This document shows, one piece after another, positions 42,772 to 51,099 of a stretch of 53,939 nt of DNA (within the stretch, counting starts at the first letter, position 1; the number at the start of each line of letters is the position of its first letter). The notes below the pieces were generated by a model. That model searched no databases. It was not told the origin of the DNA and worked only from the letters and a program-made list of their open reading frames with translations. Origin of the DNA: Collinsella sp. GTDB taxonomy: Bacteria; Actinomycetota; Coriobacteriia; Coriobacteriales; Coriobacteriaceae. Location of the stretch: assembly GCA_019425045.1 (NCBI GenBank), contig JAHYYI010000009.1:1-53939 (forward strand). The letters run 5' to 3'. The translations under genes were made by a program, and so were the position numbers.

Positions 42772-44289
42772 ATGGCGTTCTATCTGGGTATTGATATTGG
42801 GACAAGCGCCTCTAAAGGCGTTTTAATCGATGATCGATGCAACATCGTTTGCCAGGCCTCTTGTGGACACGAGACGGACAACCCGCGTGATGGATGGTAC
42901 CAGCATGATGCGGAGGCAGTTTGGTGGGGAGATTTTTGCCGCTTGTCGCGCGAGCTGGTGGTGCGATCGGGGGTTAATGCGGCGCAGATTGGATGCGTGG
43001 GCCTTTCCGCATTGGGTTGCGACTGCGTACCGGTCGATACCGAGTGCAACGCGCTGGCGCCCGCGATCTTATATGGAGTCGATGCACGTTCGAAGCCGCA
43101 GATTGACGAGCTTCTTTCCGAATATGGGCCAGATCGCGCACGCGAGCTTTTCGGGCACGATCCCTGTTCGTCAGATATTGCTCCAAAGATCTTGTGGTTT
43201 AAGGAGAATATGCCCGAGGTGCACGAACGTGCCGCGAAGTTCCTGACGGCGTCATCGTTTCTGTGCGCGAAGTTGACGGGGCGTTTTACGGTGGACCGTT
43301 ATTTGGCGGAGGATTTTCTTCCCCTATACGATCGCTACACTTGGAAGGTTGATGCTCGGGAATGTGATCGTTTCTGCCGGCCTGACCAGATGGCGGAGGT
43401 AATGTCGGCTACCGATATTGCCGGGGTGGTTACGCAGCGTGCGGCTGAGGCGACGGGGCTCGTGGCAGGGACACCTGTCTTGGTGGGAACGGGCGACTCT
43501 GGTGCCGAGGCCATTTCGACGGGTGTATTCCGTCCCGGCGATATGATGGTTCAGTTGGGGAGCACGGCGTATTTCATCTACTTAGCTGATCATATGGTCG
43601 ATGATGCTCGCCTGTGGCCAGGGACGTTTATCATTCCCGGAACTTACGGGATCTGCGCGGGGACCAATACAGCGGGTGCACTCACATCGTGGCTGCGCCA
43701 AGAGCTGTATCGCGACGCCGTAGAGGCCGAGGGCCACGGTGGCCCCGATGCATATTCGGTTATGGCGCATGATGCCGCCGATGTGGCGCCGGGTGCCGAT
43801 GGGCTCCTGTGTCTGCCGTACTTTGCGGGGGAGCGTACTCCGCTCAACGATTCCGAGGCGCGTGGCGTCTTCTTTGGCCTGACCGGAAGGCATACGCGAG
43901 CCCATATGGTTCGCGCCGCCTTGGAAGGCGTCGCGTATACCGTTGCATCCCATGTCGACATTATCGAGCGAGAGCATGGACTGCCAATTGGGCGCATTAT
44001 GCTTGTCGGAGGTGGAACCAAGAATCCAATTTGGATGCAAGCTATCACCGACGTATGCGGGCGCGAGGTCTCGGTTGCCAAGGTTACGGTGGGCGCATGC
44101 TTCGGTGATGCCATTATGGCAGCTCTCGCAGGTGGCGCCTATGCATCATGGGATGAACTCGCCCGAGTCCTTGGCGTTGCGCAAACAATCGTGCCCGATA
44201 TGACTGCCCACGAGCTATATGCGTCGCGCCGTCATATCTTTGACGAATTGTATACACGCAACCGTGATCTCATGCACGAATTGGTGTAA
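42772..44289 (+). CDS. FGGY-family carbohydrate kinase
   Basis: 505 residues. LGIDIGTSASKGVLID (phosphate 1), GVDARSKPQIDELL, GTGDSGAEAIST, and LVGGGTKNPIWMQAITDVCG (adenosine/phosphate region) place it close to xylulokinase. Third kinase of the cluster. Phosphorylates a ketose or polyol; exact sugar unknown. Last gene of the operon; no clear terminator was found, the next gene is convergent. Confidence 0.92.
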   Translation: MAFYLGIDIGTSASKGVLIDDRCNIVCQASCGHETDNPRDGWYQHDAEAVWWGDFCRLSRELVVRSGVNAAQIGCVGLSALGCDCVPVDTECNALAPAILYGVDARSKPQIDELLSEYGPDRARELFGHDPCSSDIAPKILWFKENMPEVHERAAKFLTASSFLCAKLTGRFTVDRYLAEDFLPLYDRYTWKVDARECDRFCRPDQMAEVMSATDIAGVVTQRAAEATGLVAGTPVLVGTGDSGAEAISTGVFRPGDMMVQLGSTAYFIYLADHMVDDARLWPGTFIIPGTYGICAGTNTAGALTSWLRQELYRDAVEAEGHGGPDAYSVMAHDAADVAPGADGLLCLPYFAGERTPLNDSEARGVFFGLTGRHTRAHMVRAALEGVAYTVASHVDIIEREHGLPIGRIMLVGGGTKNPIWMQAITDVCGREVSVAKVTVGACFGDAIMAALAGGAYASWDELARVLGVAQTIVPDMTAHELYASRRHIFDELYTRNRDLMHELV

Positions 44290-44368
44290 TGCCGCCGAAC
44301 TGTACCGCCTTCCAATAGGGACTGCGTTGTGCGATTCGCATGTCCCTTGGCATTTTTGCCCACAGGGG

Positions 44369-45151
44369 TTAGCGAAGGTCAAAAACAGAGCGCGCATTTG
44401 CTAAAACTGCCGATTCGATGCGCTTTATGTCACATTTTTTGAGCGAGGCGATGCGTTCTGAGGTCCTTGTGAGCGATCTGATGAGCGATTGCGCGCTTGT
44501 TTCTGTGTTTGGCTCGGCCGGCGCATCGGTCTCGAGCAGTAGACGGTCGAGTGGAATCTGTCGTGCGTATTCGCGTCCTCGTTTAGATGCGAGCATCCGC
44601 TCGTTCACGGAAAAATAGCAGCCTGCGTTTCGCGCGCGGACGAACTCGTTCGAGGTACCGCTAAACCAGTGGAAGATGATGGCGGGGGAGTCGGGGCTTG
44701 GGGCGAGCAATTCATGTGACCCGAGGACGTCCAGCACGGTTCCTGTCGAACGAACGACGTGAATTGATATCACGCGCCCGGCAAGAGGGTGCTGCACGAG
44801 TGTATCGCAGAGCCGGTCAAATGCCTGTACTTGTAGCGGCTCGCTTCCGGCAAAACGAGCGGAAAAGTCGAGCCCGACCTCGCCGATCAAGCGTTCTTGT
44901 GCAGCGACTTCGCAAAGCAGATTGATTTCAGCGTTGCCACATCGTCCGTCGGCGAGCCACCAGGGATGGAGGCCGATGCCGGCAAAGATATTTGAACGGC
45001 CGCAGGCGCGCTTCTTGGCGCGTGCAAAGTCGTGCGGATCGACGCCGCAGTCAAATAGAATCAGGCCCAGCGCCGTTGCCTCATCGGCAACGGCGTCCGG
45101 GTGAGCCATTAAATCAAGATGGCAGTGTGCATCAAATAACCGGGGCTCCAT
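44369..45151 (-). CDS. tatD: TatD-family metal-dependent hydrolase
   Basis: 260 residues. DAHCHLD (HxH metal pair), IGEVGLDF, SIHVVRS, IIFHWFSGT and LLLETDAP in order. TatD proteins are DNA 3'-exonucleases of repair and turnover. Located 14 bp downstream of tcdA on the same strand, so probably cotranscribed. Confidence 0.92.
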   Translation of the reverse strand: MEPRLFDAHCHLDLMAHPDAVADEATALGLILFDCGVDPHDFARAKKRACGRSNIFAGIGLHPWWLADGRCGNAEINLLCEVAAQERLIGEVGLDFSARFAGSEPLQVQAFDRLCDTLVQHPLAGRVISIHVVRSTGTVLDVLGSHELLAPSPDSPAIIFHWFSGTSNEFVRARNAGCYFSVNERMLASKRGREYARQIPLDRLLLETDAPAEPNTETSAQSLIRSLTRTSERIASLKKCDIKRIESAVLANARSVFDLR

Positions 45152-45165
45152 CTCGGCGCGCTCCG

Positions 45166-45963
45166 CTAGTCTAGGCGCTGGCCATCGGAGCGTACGCGTT
45201 CGGTGCCGCGCCCACTGATCTGGCGGATAACCTCGCCGGCAATCATCTGACCCATGATGGGCGGCATAAAACTGGCAGTTCCCAGCTCGGTGCGCTCGTG
45301 GATGTTGGAAGGGTCGCGGGGCTGTGTCTTAACCGATTCCTCGCAGCTAAACAGTACATGTAGGCTCTTGATTCCGCGCTTCTTACATTCTTTGCGCATA
45401 ATGCGGCTCATGGGGTCACGTACCGTATCGAAGATGTTGGCAAAGCGCAGGCACTCGGGATGGAGCTTGTTGGCCCCGCCCATGGAACTAACCAAACGAA
45501 TGCCGTGGTCCTGAGCATATTTGGCAATGGTGAGCTTGGCCGAGATGGTGTCGATGGCGTCGACGACGTAGTCGAGCTTGCCGCCCGTCTGCTCCAAAAC
45601 GCTCGCGAAGAAATCATCGATGTTGTCGCTCAGCAGGTATTCGGTACGTTTGATAACGGTGGCGGCAGGATTGATATCGTGGATCATGGCTTCCATAACA
45701 TCGACCTTGCGCTTGCCGATGGTGCTGTGAAAGGCGATGGCCTGGCGATTGATATTGCTGGGCGCGATGATGTCCTTGTCCAGAATTACAAAATGACCAA
45801 TGCCGCCGCGGGCGAGTGCCTCGCAGCAGTTGGAGCCCACACCTCCGCAGCCGAGTACCAGCACCGTGGCATCGGCGAGCTTGTCGAGTGCCTCGCGGCC
45901 CATGATGATCTCGAGCTTGGCATCGCGCGTCTCGTTGGGAGTTGCGGCTGTGGTTTCGGTCAT
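45166..45963 (-). CDS. tcdA: tRNA threonylcarbamoyladenosine dehydratase
   Basis: Cyclises t6A37 of tRNA to ct6A. ThiF/E1-like fold: LVLGCGGVGSNCCEALARGG (nucleotide loop), DIIAPSNINRQ, VVDAIDTISAK. The PPIMGQMIAGEVIRQI end is typical. 265 residues. The second of two in-frame ATGs (45963) is chosen: GGAGG touches the first ATG with no spacing, but is 6 bp from the second. Confidence 0.92.
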   Translation of the reverse strand: MTETTAATPNETRDAKLEIIMGREALDKLADATVLVLGCGGVGSNCCEALARGGIGHFVILDKDIIAPSNINRQAIAFHSTIGKRKVDVMEAMIHDINPAATVIKRTEYLLSDNIDDFFASVLEQTGGKLDYVVDAIDTISAKLTIAKYAQDHGIRLVSSMGGANKLHPECLRFANIFDTVRDPMSRIMRKECKKRGIKSLHVLFSCEESVKTQPRDPSNIHERTELGTASFMPPIMGQMIAGEVIRQISGRGTERVRSDGQRLD

Positions 45964-46170
45964 AGACATCCTCCGATGGGGAAGCGAATCGTGTTTTAGC
46001 TATCGCCATTATAGGTATTATCGCGATTCCATTTGAGCCCTAGGGGCTTGTTGAAATGAGGCAGTGATTCGCATAAGATGAAGCAGATGGCACCCGTTGC
46101 AGCGGGTTGGCCAACTCCCAAACACGTTTGTAGCGTGAGAAGTGGCCGTCTTCGCATTACGCGGGGGCGG

Positions 46171-46257
46171 CTATTTCATTCGACCTCCAATGTGGATGCC
46201 GAGCTCCACAGCCGCGATTACAAGCAACAACAACGTCAGGACATCGTTAATACTCAT
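46171..46257 (-). CDS. 28-residue single-helix membrane peptide, SOS-box promoter
   Basis: Begins MSINDVLTLLLLVIAAVELG and ends with a polar, basic tail (GGRMK). One strongly hydrophobic helix. AAGGAG lies 7-8 bp upstream of ATG 46257 on the minus strand. The promoter (-10 TACAAT at 46309-46314) is overlapped by a LexA box (46323-46336). Size and topology resemble holin-like or type I toxins such as TisB, also SOS-controlled. No antitoxin RNA could be identified. Too short for most gene finders. Confidence 0.6.
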   Translation of the reverse strand: MSINDVLTLLLLVIAAVELGIHIGGRMK

Positions 46258-46308
46258 AGTCCATCTCCTTCTTGGGAAGAGGGAGCTGGCCCATCTGCTT
46301 CTGGACCC

Positions 46309-46314
46309 ATTGTA
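46309..46314 (-). promoter_or_regulatory. -10 element of the 28-residue peptide gene
   Basis: On the minus strand TACAAT matches the -10 consensus at five of six positions. A start near 46302 gives a 45-nt leader. The -35 region (TAGAAC) is weak and is covered by the LexA box. Confidence 0.5.
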
Positions 46315-46322
46315 TCTAAAAA

Positions 46323-46336
46323 CGAACGAATGTTCT
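46323..46336. promoter_or_regulatory. LexA (SOS) box in the peptide/sdpR intergenic region
   Basis: CGAACGAATGTTCT matches the Gram-positive SOS box CGAACRNRYGTTCG at 13 of 14 positions. It lies between the -10 and -35 regions of the minus-strand peptide promoter, a classic repressor position, and about 90 bp from sdpR. Confidence 0.7.
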
Positions 46337-46352
46337 ATACATAACATTGCTA

Positions 46353-46376
46353 TTAGATAATTAGACAAACATCTAA
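46353..46376. promoter_or_regulatory. Candidate SdpR (ArsR-type) operator
   Basis: TTAGAT (46353-46358) and ATCTAA (46371-46376) form an inverted repeat with a 12-bp centre, in the AT-rich region before sdpR. ArsR-type autorepressors use such sites. Confidence 0.5.
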
Positions 46377-46424
46377 ATATCGAGCATAGTGTGCACGTCG
46401 CGAGAGATAGCGAGAGGAGGTTCT

Positions 46425-46703
46425 ATGCCGGGAGAGGGTTTTAAGGCGCTGGCCGATCCTACGCGGCGGCGCATTTTGGAACTGCTGCGCGAGGGCAATT
46501 GCACGGCGGGGGAGCTTGCCAAGCATTTCGATATCAGTAAGCCGTCGCTGAGCCATCACTTGGCGACGCTTAAAAACGCCGGGTTGGTGACCGACGAGCG
46601 CCATGGCCAAAACATCGTATACAGCTTAAACACCACCGTCATGCAGGATTTAATTGGCTGGTTTATGGGTTTTACAAACAATGAAGGTGATAAGGATGAA
46701 TAA
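46425..46703 (+). CDS. sdpR: ArsR-family autorepressor, SdpR-like
   Basis: 92 residues. FKALADPTRRRILELLREG and DISKPSLSHHLATLKNAGLV are the ArsR winged helix; no metal-binding cysteine motif is present, as in SdpR. GAGGAGG precedes ATG 46425. The stop overlaps the sdpI start by 8 bp. In Bacillus, SdpI sequesters SdpR at the membrane when toxin SdpC is present. Confidence 0.88.
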   Translation: MPGEGFKALADPTRRRILELLREGNCTAGELAKHFDISKPSLSHHLATLKNAGLVTDERHGQNIVYSLNTTVMQDLIGWFMGFTNNEGDKDE

Positions 46704-47400
46704 CGAAAACAAGGGCATTCACCCCACAGGGGTATCGTCGCGCGTGTGGATTGCGCTGGTCGCTCTGTGCGTCGCCAATGTCGTAGCGCACCTCATGGTG
46801 ATGCCGAGCTTGCCTGCGCAGATTCCCACGCACTGGGGCGCGAACGGCGCTGTCGACGGTTGGGGTCCTAGCTGGATGGCCTCCGCGCTCGGCGTGCTGC
46901 CTCTGGCGCTTCTCGCAATGTTCTGCGTGGTGCCGCGCATCGATCCCAAAGGTGAGGCATATCGAACCTCGGGTAAGTTCTATCAGGGCTTCGTAATTGC
47001 CTTCACCTTGTTCATGTGCGCCATAAGCTGGCTGGGAGAGCTTACGGTCTGGGGCGTGGTGCCGGCGGTCGGTTCGGTCAACGTGCTGATTTCCGGTGCT
47101 GTCGGTTTGCTGTTCATTGGTGTGGGTAACTACTTGCCGCGTGTGAAGCAGAACTATACGCTCGGTATCAAGACGCCCTGGGCGCTTGCCGATCCCGAGA
47201 ACTGGCGCCGTACGCAGCGTTTTGGCGGTGCCTGCTTTATGGTGCTGGGTATTGGCCTGATTGTGATGGGCGTGGCGGGTAGCGTGCTTTCGAGTGAAGT
47301 CGTCGCCGCGGTGATTGCGGTGCTGGCGTTTGGTTCAGCTGGCGCTGCCTACGTCTATTCGTATCTGCTGTGGCGCAAATCGCAGCGAGCCGTTCGCTAA
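46696..47400 (+). CDS. sdpI: SdpI-family immunity/membrane protein
   Basis: 234 residues with about six transmembrane helices. The N-terminal DUF1648-type segment has LPAQIPTHWGANGAVDGWG, and the SdpI part has LPRVKQNYTLGIKTPWAL and NWRRTQRFGG. ATG 46696 follows AAGG and overlaps sdpR. No SdpABC toxin operon is present in the window, so it may protect against foreign toxins or serve envelope-stress sensing. Confidence 0.92.
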   Translation: MNNENKGIHPTGVSSRVWIALVALCVANVVAHLMVMPSLPAQIPTHWGANGAVDGWGPSWMASALGVLPLALLAMFCVVPRIDPKGEAYRTSGKFYQGFVIAFTLFMCAISWLGELTVWGVVPAVGSVNVLISGAVGLLFIGVGNYLPRVKQNYTLGIKTPWALADPENWRRTQRFGGACFMVLGIGLIVMGVAGSVLSSEVVAAVIAVLAFGSAGAAYVYSYLLWRKSQRAVR

Positions 47401-47465
47401 GGTTGCGGAAAACTAGCGTACGCAGTTCATAGTGTGTTCCGGGGGACTTTTCCCAGGTAGTATTA

Positions 47466-47493
47466 GGGGGTGTGGGCAACCATGCCCCTTTTT
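47466..47493 (+). terminator. Terminator after sdpI
   Basis: GGGGTGTGG (47467-47475) pairs with CCATGCCCC (47480-47488) using two G-T pairs, followed by TTTTT. Confidence 0.8.
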
Positions 47494-47585
47494 CGTTAAA
47501 TTTCAGAGCTGGTTACCTCATTTCGTTTCCACTAAAACGAAAACAAGAATAGGGAAACAGCAGGTAGAAAGGATAAAACAGGCAA

Positions 47586-49265
47586 ATGGCGGAGTTTATC
47601 TACCAGATGTATCAGGCTCGTAAGGCCCATGGCGACAAGGTGATTCTTGACGACGTGACCCTGAGCTTCTACCCCGGTGCCAAGATCGGCGTCGTGGGTC
47701 CTAACGGCATGGGTAAGTCGACCCTGCTCAAGATCATGGCTGGCATCGAGGAGGTCTCCAACGGCGATGCCAGGCTCACCCCCGGCTACACCGTGGGCAT
47801 CCTGCAGCAGGAGCCGCCGCTCGATGACGACAAGACCGTTATCGAGAACGTGCGCATGGCGTTTGGCGACATGATCGCCAAGGTCGATCGCTTCAATAAG
47901 ATCGGCGAGGAGATGTGCGACCCGGATTGCGACATGGACGCCCTCATGGCCGAGATGGGCAAGCTCCAGGACGAGATCGACGCCGCCGACGGCTGGGATA
48001 TCGATTCCAAGCTCGGCCAGGCCATGGACGCCCTGCAGCTGCCCGATTCCGACATGCCGGTTAACGTGCTTTCCGGCGGCGAGCGCCGTCGCGTGGCCCT
48101 GTGCAAGCTGCTACTCGAGGCTCCCGACCTGCTGCTGCTCGACGAGCCCACGAACCACCTGGACGCTGAGTCGATCCTGTGGCTCGAGCACTTCCTGCAT
48201 AACTATCAGGGCGCGGTGCTTGCCGTCACACACGATCGCTACTTCCTGGATAACGTTGCCGAGTGGATCTGCGAGGTCGACCGCGGTCACCTTTATCCCT
48301 ACAAGGGCAACTACTCCACGTATCTGGAGACCAAGGCCGCCCGTATCGAGGCTCAGGGTAACCGCGATGCCAAGCTTGCCAAGCGCATGGAGGCCGAGCT
48401 CGAGTGGGTGCGCAGCTCGCCCAAGGCCCGTCAGGCCAAGAACAAGGCCCGTCTGGCTCGCTACGAGGAGATGGAGGCCGAGGCCCGCGCAAGCCAGAAG
48501 CTCGACTGGACCGACATCCGCATCCCTGTGGGCCCGCGTCTGGGCAGCAAGGTGCTCGAGGCCCATCATCTGCACAAGGAGTTCGATGGCCGCGTGCTCA
48601 TCGATGACCTTTCGTTCACCCTGCCGCGCAACGGCATCGTGGGCGTCATCGGTCCCAACGGCGTCGGTAAGACCACGCTGTTCAAGACGATTGTGGGCTT
48701 GGAGCCGCTGACTTCGGGCGAGCTCGAGGTGGGCGAGACCGTCAAGATTTCTTACGTCGATCAGAACCGTTCCGGCATCGACCCCGACAAGAACCTGTGG
48801 GAGGTCGTTTCGGACGGCCTGGACCACATGATGGTCGGCGAGACCGAGGTCCCGAGCCGCGCTTATGTGGCGAGCTTTGGCTTTAAGGGCCAGGACCAGC
48901 AGAAGCGCGCTGGCGTACTCTCCGGTGGCGAGCGCAACCGTCTGAACTTGGCGCTTACGCTCAAGCAGGGCGGCAATCTGCTGCTCCTCGACGAGCCCAC
49001 GAACGACCTCGACGTCGAGACGCTGTCCTCGCTTGAGGCGGCGCTGCTCGAGTTCCCGGGCTGCTCGGTGGTCATTAGCCACGACCGTATGTTCCTGGAC
49101 CGCGTCGCCACGCACATTCTGGCATGGGAGGGCACCGACGAGAATCCGGGCAACTGGTATTGGTTCGAGGGCAACTTTGAGGCCTACCAGGAGAACCGCA
49201 TCGCCCGCCTGGGCGAGGACGCAGCCCAGCCGCATCGTATTCACCGCAAGCTCACGCGTGACTAG
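47586..49265 (+). CDS. ettA: Energy-dependent translational throttle EttA (ABC-F)
   Basis: 559 residues. Two ABC domains: Walker A GPNGMGKST and GPNGVGKTT, signatures LSGGERRRVAL and LSGGERNRLNL, Walker B LLLLDEPTNHLD and LLLLDEPTNDLD. The arm and linker between them (SPKARQAKNKARLARYEEM) is of the EttA type. Binds the ribosomal E site and gates the first peptide bond by ADP/ATP ratio. ATG 47586 has a weak ribosome-binding site (AAAGGA further upstream). Confidence 0.95.
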   Translation: MAEFIYQMYQARKAHGDKVILDDVTLSFYPGAKIGVVGPNGMGKSTLLKIMAGIEEVSNGDARLTPGYTVGILQQEPPLDDDKTVIENVRMAFGDMIAKVDRFNKIGEEMCDPDCDMDALMAEMGKLQDEIDAADGWDIDSKLGQAMDALQLPDSDMPVNVLSGGERRRVALCKLLLEAPDLLLLDEPTNHLDAESILWLEHFLHNYQGAVLAVTHDRYFLDNVAEWICEVDRGHLYPYKGNYSTYLETKAARIEAQGNRDAKLAKRMEAELEWVRSSPKARQAKNKARLARYEEMEAEARASQKLDWTDIRIPVGPRLGSKVLEAHHLHKEFDGRVLIDDLSFTLPRNGIVGVIGPNGVGKTTLFKTIVGLEPLTSGELEVGETVKISYVDQNRSGIDPDKNLWEVVSDGLDHMMVGETEVPSRAYVASFGFKGQDQQKRAGVLSGGERNRLNLALTLKQGGNLLLLDEPTNDLDVETLSSLEAALLEFPGCSVVISHDRMFLDRVATHILAWEGTDENPGNWYWFEGNFEAYQENRIARLGEDAAQPHRIHRKLTRD

Positions 49266-49274
49266 TAGCAAGTA

Positions 49275-49303
49275 GAAAGGCCGCCAGCAAGGGCGGCCTT
49301 TCT
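49275..49303 (+). terminator. Terminator after ettA
   Basis: GAAAGGCCGCC pairs with GGCGGCCTTTC with a 6-nt loop, followed by TTG. The DNA from 49304 to 49545 is AT-rich and holds promoter-like sequence but no gene I can support. Confidence 0.85.
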
Positions 49304-49545
49304 TGTAGCAATTGCACTGCAGCTATGCCCTGGCTGCTGGTTTGATTCATAAGCAAAGTCATCTCTCTGGGATTAAAGCCCGTTTTTGCTATGAGTGATT
49401 TTCTAATTCCGTTTAAAACGTAAAGATGTATTGGGTTACAAGGACATAAGCAAATCGAATTGAAATATAACCAGTGCTGTAACGTTACAAAAAAGGTTAT
49501 AGAATAGGAGTATCTTATAAGTCGCTCCTCTAGAAAGAAGAACAT

Positions 49546-50673
49546 ATGCTTTCGCGTCGTCGTTTTCTGCAACTTGTCGCGTCTTCAATTGTCGCCTTAG
49601 CCGCACGTCCGAAAGAGGTTTTTGCTTCGACGGGCAATATTGATGGTGAGCAGATACAATTTACTTCAGAAATTGCGCAAGAGCTTGCCGATAAATATAT
49701 AAAGGGACTCCTCGGCTCTTCGTATACGCCTTCTGACCCTATTCCTTTTGTAGACGTTGATGGGTCCCCGCTTGGCTACATTGTTCCGGTTGTGACATTC
49801 AATAGAGCCGCGGGCTATTTGGTTTTAGATGCTTCAGATGATGAAATACTTACGGGATATCGTTTTGGAGACGGCTTAGTCAGCCCTATGGATCGGGGAG
49901 GAGATCTTGGTGTTGAGTCTTGTTCTTTCAATAACCCAGTCGTAATGATCAATCCATTTGAATTCGGTGTGCAATCTTTGGACGGTTCAATAACAACAAA
50001 TTGCGGAAGAACAATCCCGGCTGTTTCCATAGAAGGACGGCCTGTCGTTTTATCGAATAAACCTTCAAGCTGGAACGATGTCGTAATTTACGCAACTCAA
50101 ATGCAGGATTACACAGTATCTGGATTTCGTTCCATTTCTCAGTTTATGTCATATGATGAAAGCGAGATTAAGAGGCTTACTGCCCACTATGCTTGTATGG
50201 TGACAGCTTTTTCGAACGTTGCGGAACTGTATGGCATTGCCAATTTATATAGCGACCCTTCGCAATATATGCAGATATGGAATTACACCAATACCCATGC
50301 TCTTTCCGATGAAGAACAGACTGTTCCCGGCGTTGTTTTGGGCGGAACGCCGATATCAACCTGTGCAACGGGGTTTACAAATTACTGCGCAAGCAGAGGA
50401 AGTACTCTTATCGCCCGCACTGTCTCCTCTCCGGCTATCGCGAGCATTCAAAATGAGATTAACTCTAATAGACCGAATGTTTTACATGCGAGTTTGTACA
50501 ACGGATCAGCCCATTCTGTAACAGCGGAGGCTTACGCCACACTTACTGGTAAGAAAACTGGAGAGACAAGGCAGATGATTGGCATAGCGGACGGCTGGAA
50601 TTCATCTTTATCCTTCCTGAAGTATGATCAGAGCTATTATGCGTGGACTTATGGAACGACTTTTTCGAAGTAG
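49546..50673 (+). CDS. Tat-exported cysteine-peptidase-like (C39-like) protein
   Basis: 375 residues. Twin-arginine signal (SRRRFLQLVASSIVALAA). The mature part starts with a propeptide-like segment (YLVLDASDDEILTGYRFGDG), as in streptopain-related proteins, and the C-terminal half looks papain-like: Cys in LTAHYACMVTAFSNVAELYG, His in NGSAHSVTAEAYA, and Asn/Asp in IGIADGWNSS. The gene is clearly richer in A and T than its neighbours and uses many AT-ending codons, suggesting transfer. Fold and catalysis are motif-based guesses. Confidence 0.65.
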   Translation: MLSRRRFLQLVASSIVALAARPKEVFASTGNIDGEQIQFTSEIAQELADKYIKGLLGSSYTPSDPIPFVDVDGSPLGYIVPVVTFNRAAGYLVLDASDDEILTGYRFGDGLVSPMDRGGDLGVESCSFNNPVVMINPFEFGVQSLDGSITTNCGRTIPAVSIEGRPVVLSNKPSSWNDVVIYATQMQDYTVSGFRSISQFMSYDESEIKRLTAHYACMVTAFSNVAELYGIANLYSDPSQYMQIWNYTNTHALSDEEQTVPGVVLGGTPISTCATGFTNYCASRGSTLIARTVSSPAIASIQNEINSNRPNVLHASLYNGSAHSVTAEAYATLTGKKTGETRQMIGIADGWNSSLSFLKYDQSYYAWTYGTTFSK

Positions 50674-51043
50674 GGCGATTCGTCTAGCTCTGTCTTTGGT
50701 GCTGATGGCTTCATTGGTGGGCTGTTCAACAAAGGAAGAGATATCGCGCGGAGGTTCCGGAGAAGTGACTGCGACAGACTCAGGTTCATTAGAAATAGCT
50801 GGCGGGCATGCCGATGTGATGTTACAAGGAAAAGGCGTGCTTAGGTCGATTGATGCTGAAGACGCTGTCTGCTCAATAGAGGATTTGAAGACAGGTGAAA
50901 CTGCATCGTACCGAGTTTCGGATAATGCTGCGAATATGATTGAGTCGATACCGACTGGAGCGCAGGTTTCTTTTAGATACTTTGCTCCGCAACTTGAGGA
51001 TGAGCTTGCTTCTCTGGTGTCTATATGCGCCGATGACAACTAA
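50639..51043 (+). CDS. Putative lipoprotein, unknown
   Basis: About 134 residues. The lipoprotein signal is LALSLVLMASLVGCS, with the lipobox cysteine near residue 29. The mature part is small, acidic and beta-rich, with no family I recognise. The start is uncertain (50639, or 50651); both overlap the preceding gene by 20-35 bp, so the two are coupled and probably work together at the cell surface. Shares the AT-rich composition of its partner. Confidence 0.65.
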   Translation: MRGLMERLFRSRAIRLALSLVLMASLVGCSTKEEISRGGSGEVTATDSGSLEIAGGHADVMLQGKGVLRSIDAEDAVCSIEDLKTGETASYRVSDNAANMIESIPTGAQVSFRYFAPQLEDELASLVSICADDN

Positions 51044-51056
51044 AAGGCCTGAATTC

Positions 51057-51099
51057 AAACGGCCTCGGATGGTCAATTGGCTATCCGAGGCCGTTTTTT
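51057..51099 (+). terminator. Terminator after the lipoprotein gene
   Basis: A perfect 14-bp stem (51057-51070 with 51083-51096) and TTTTTT (51094-51099). The stem's far side touches the stop codon of the convergent minus-strand gene and may serve both. Confidence 0.92.
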
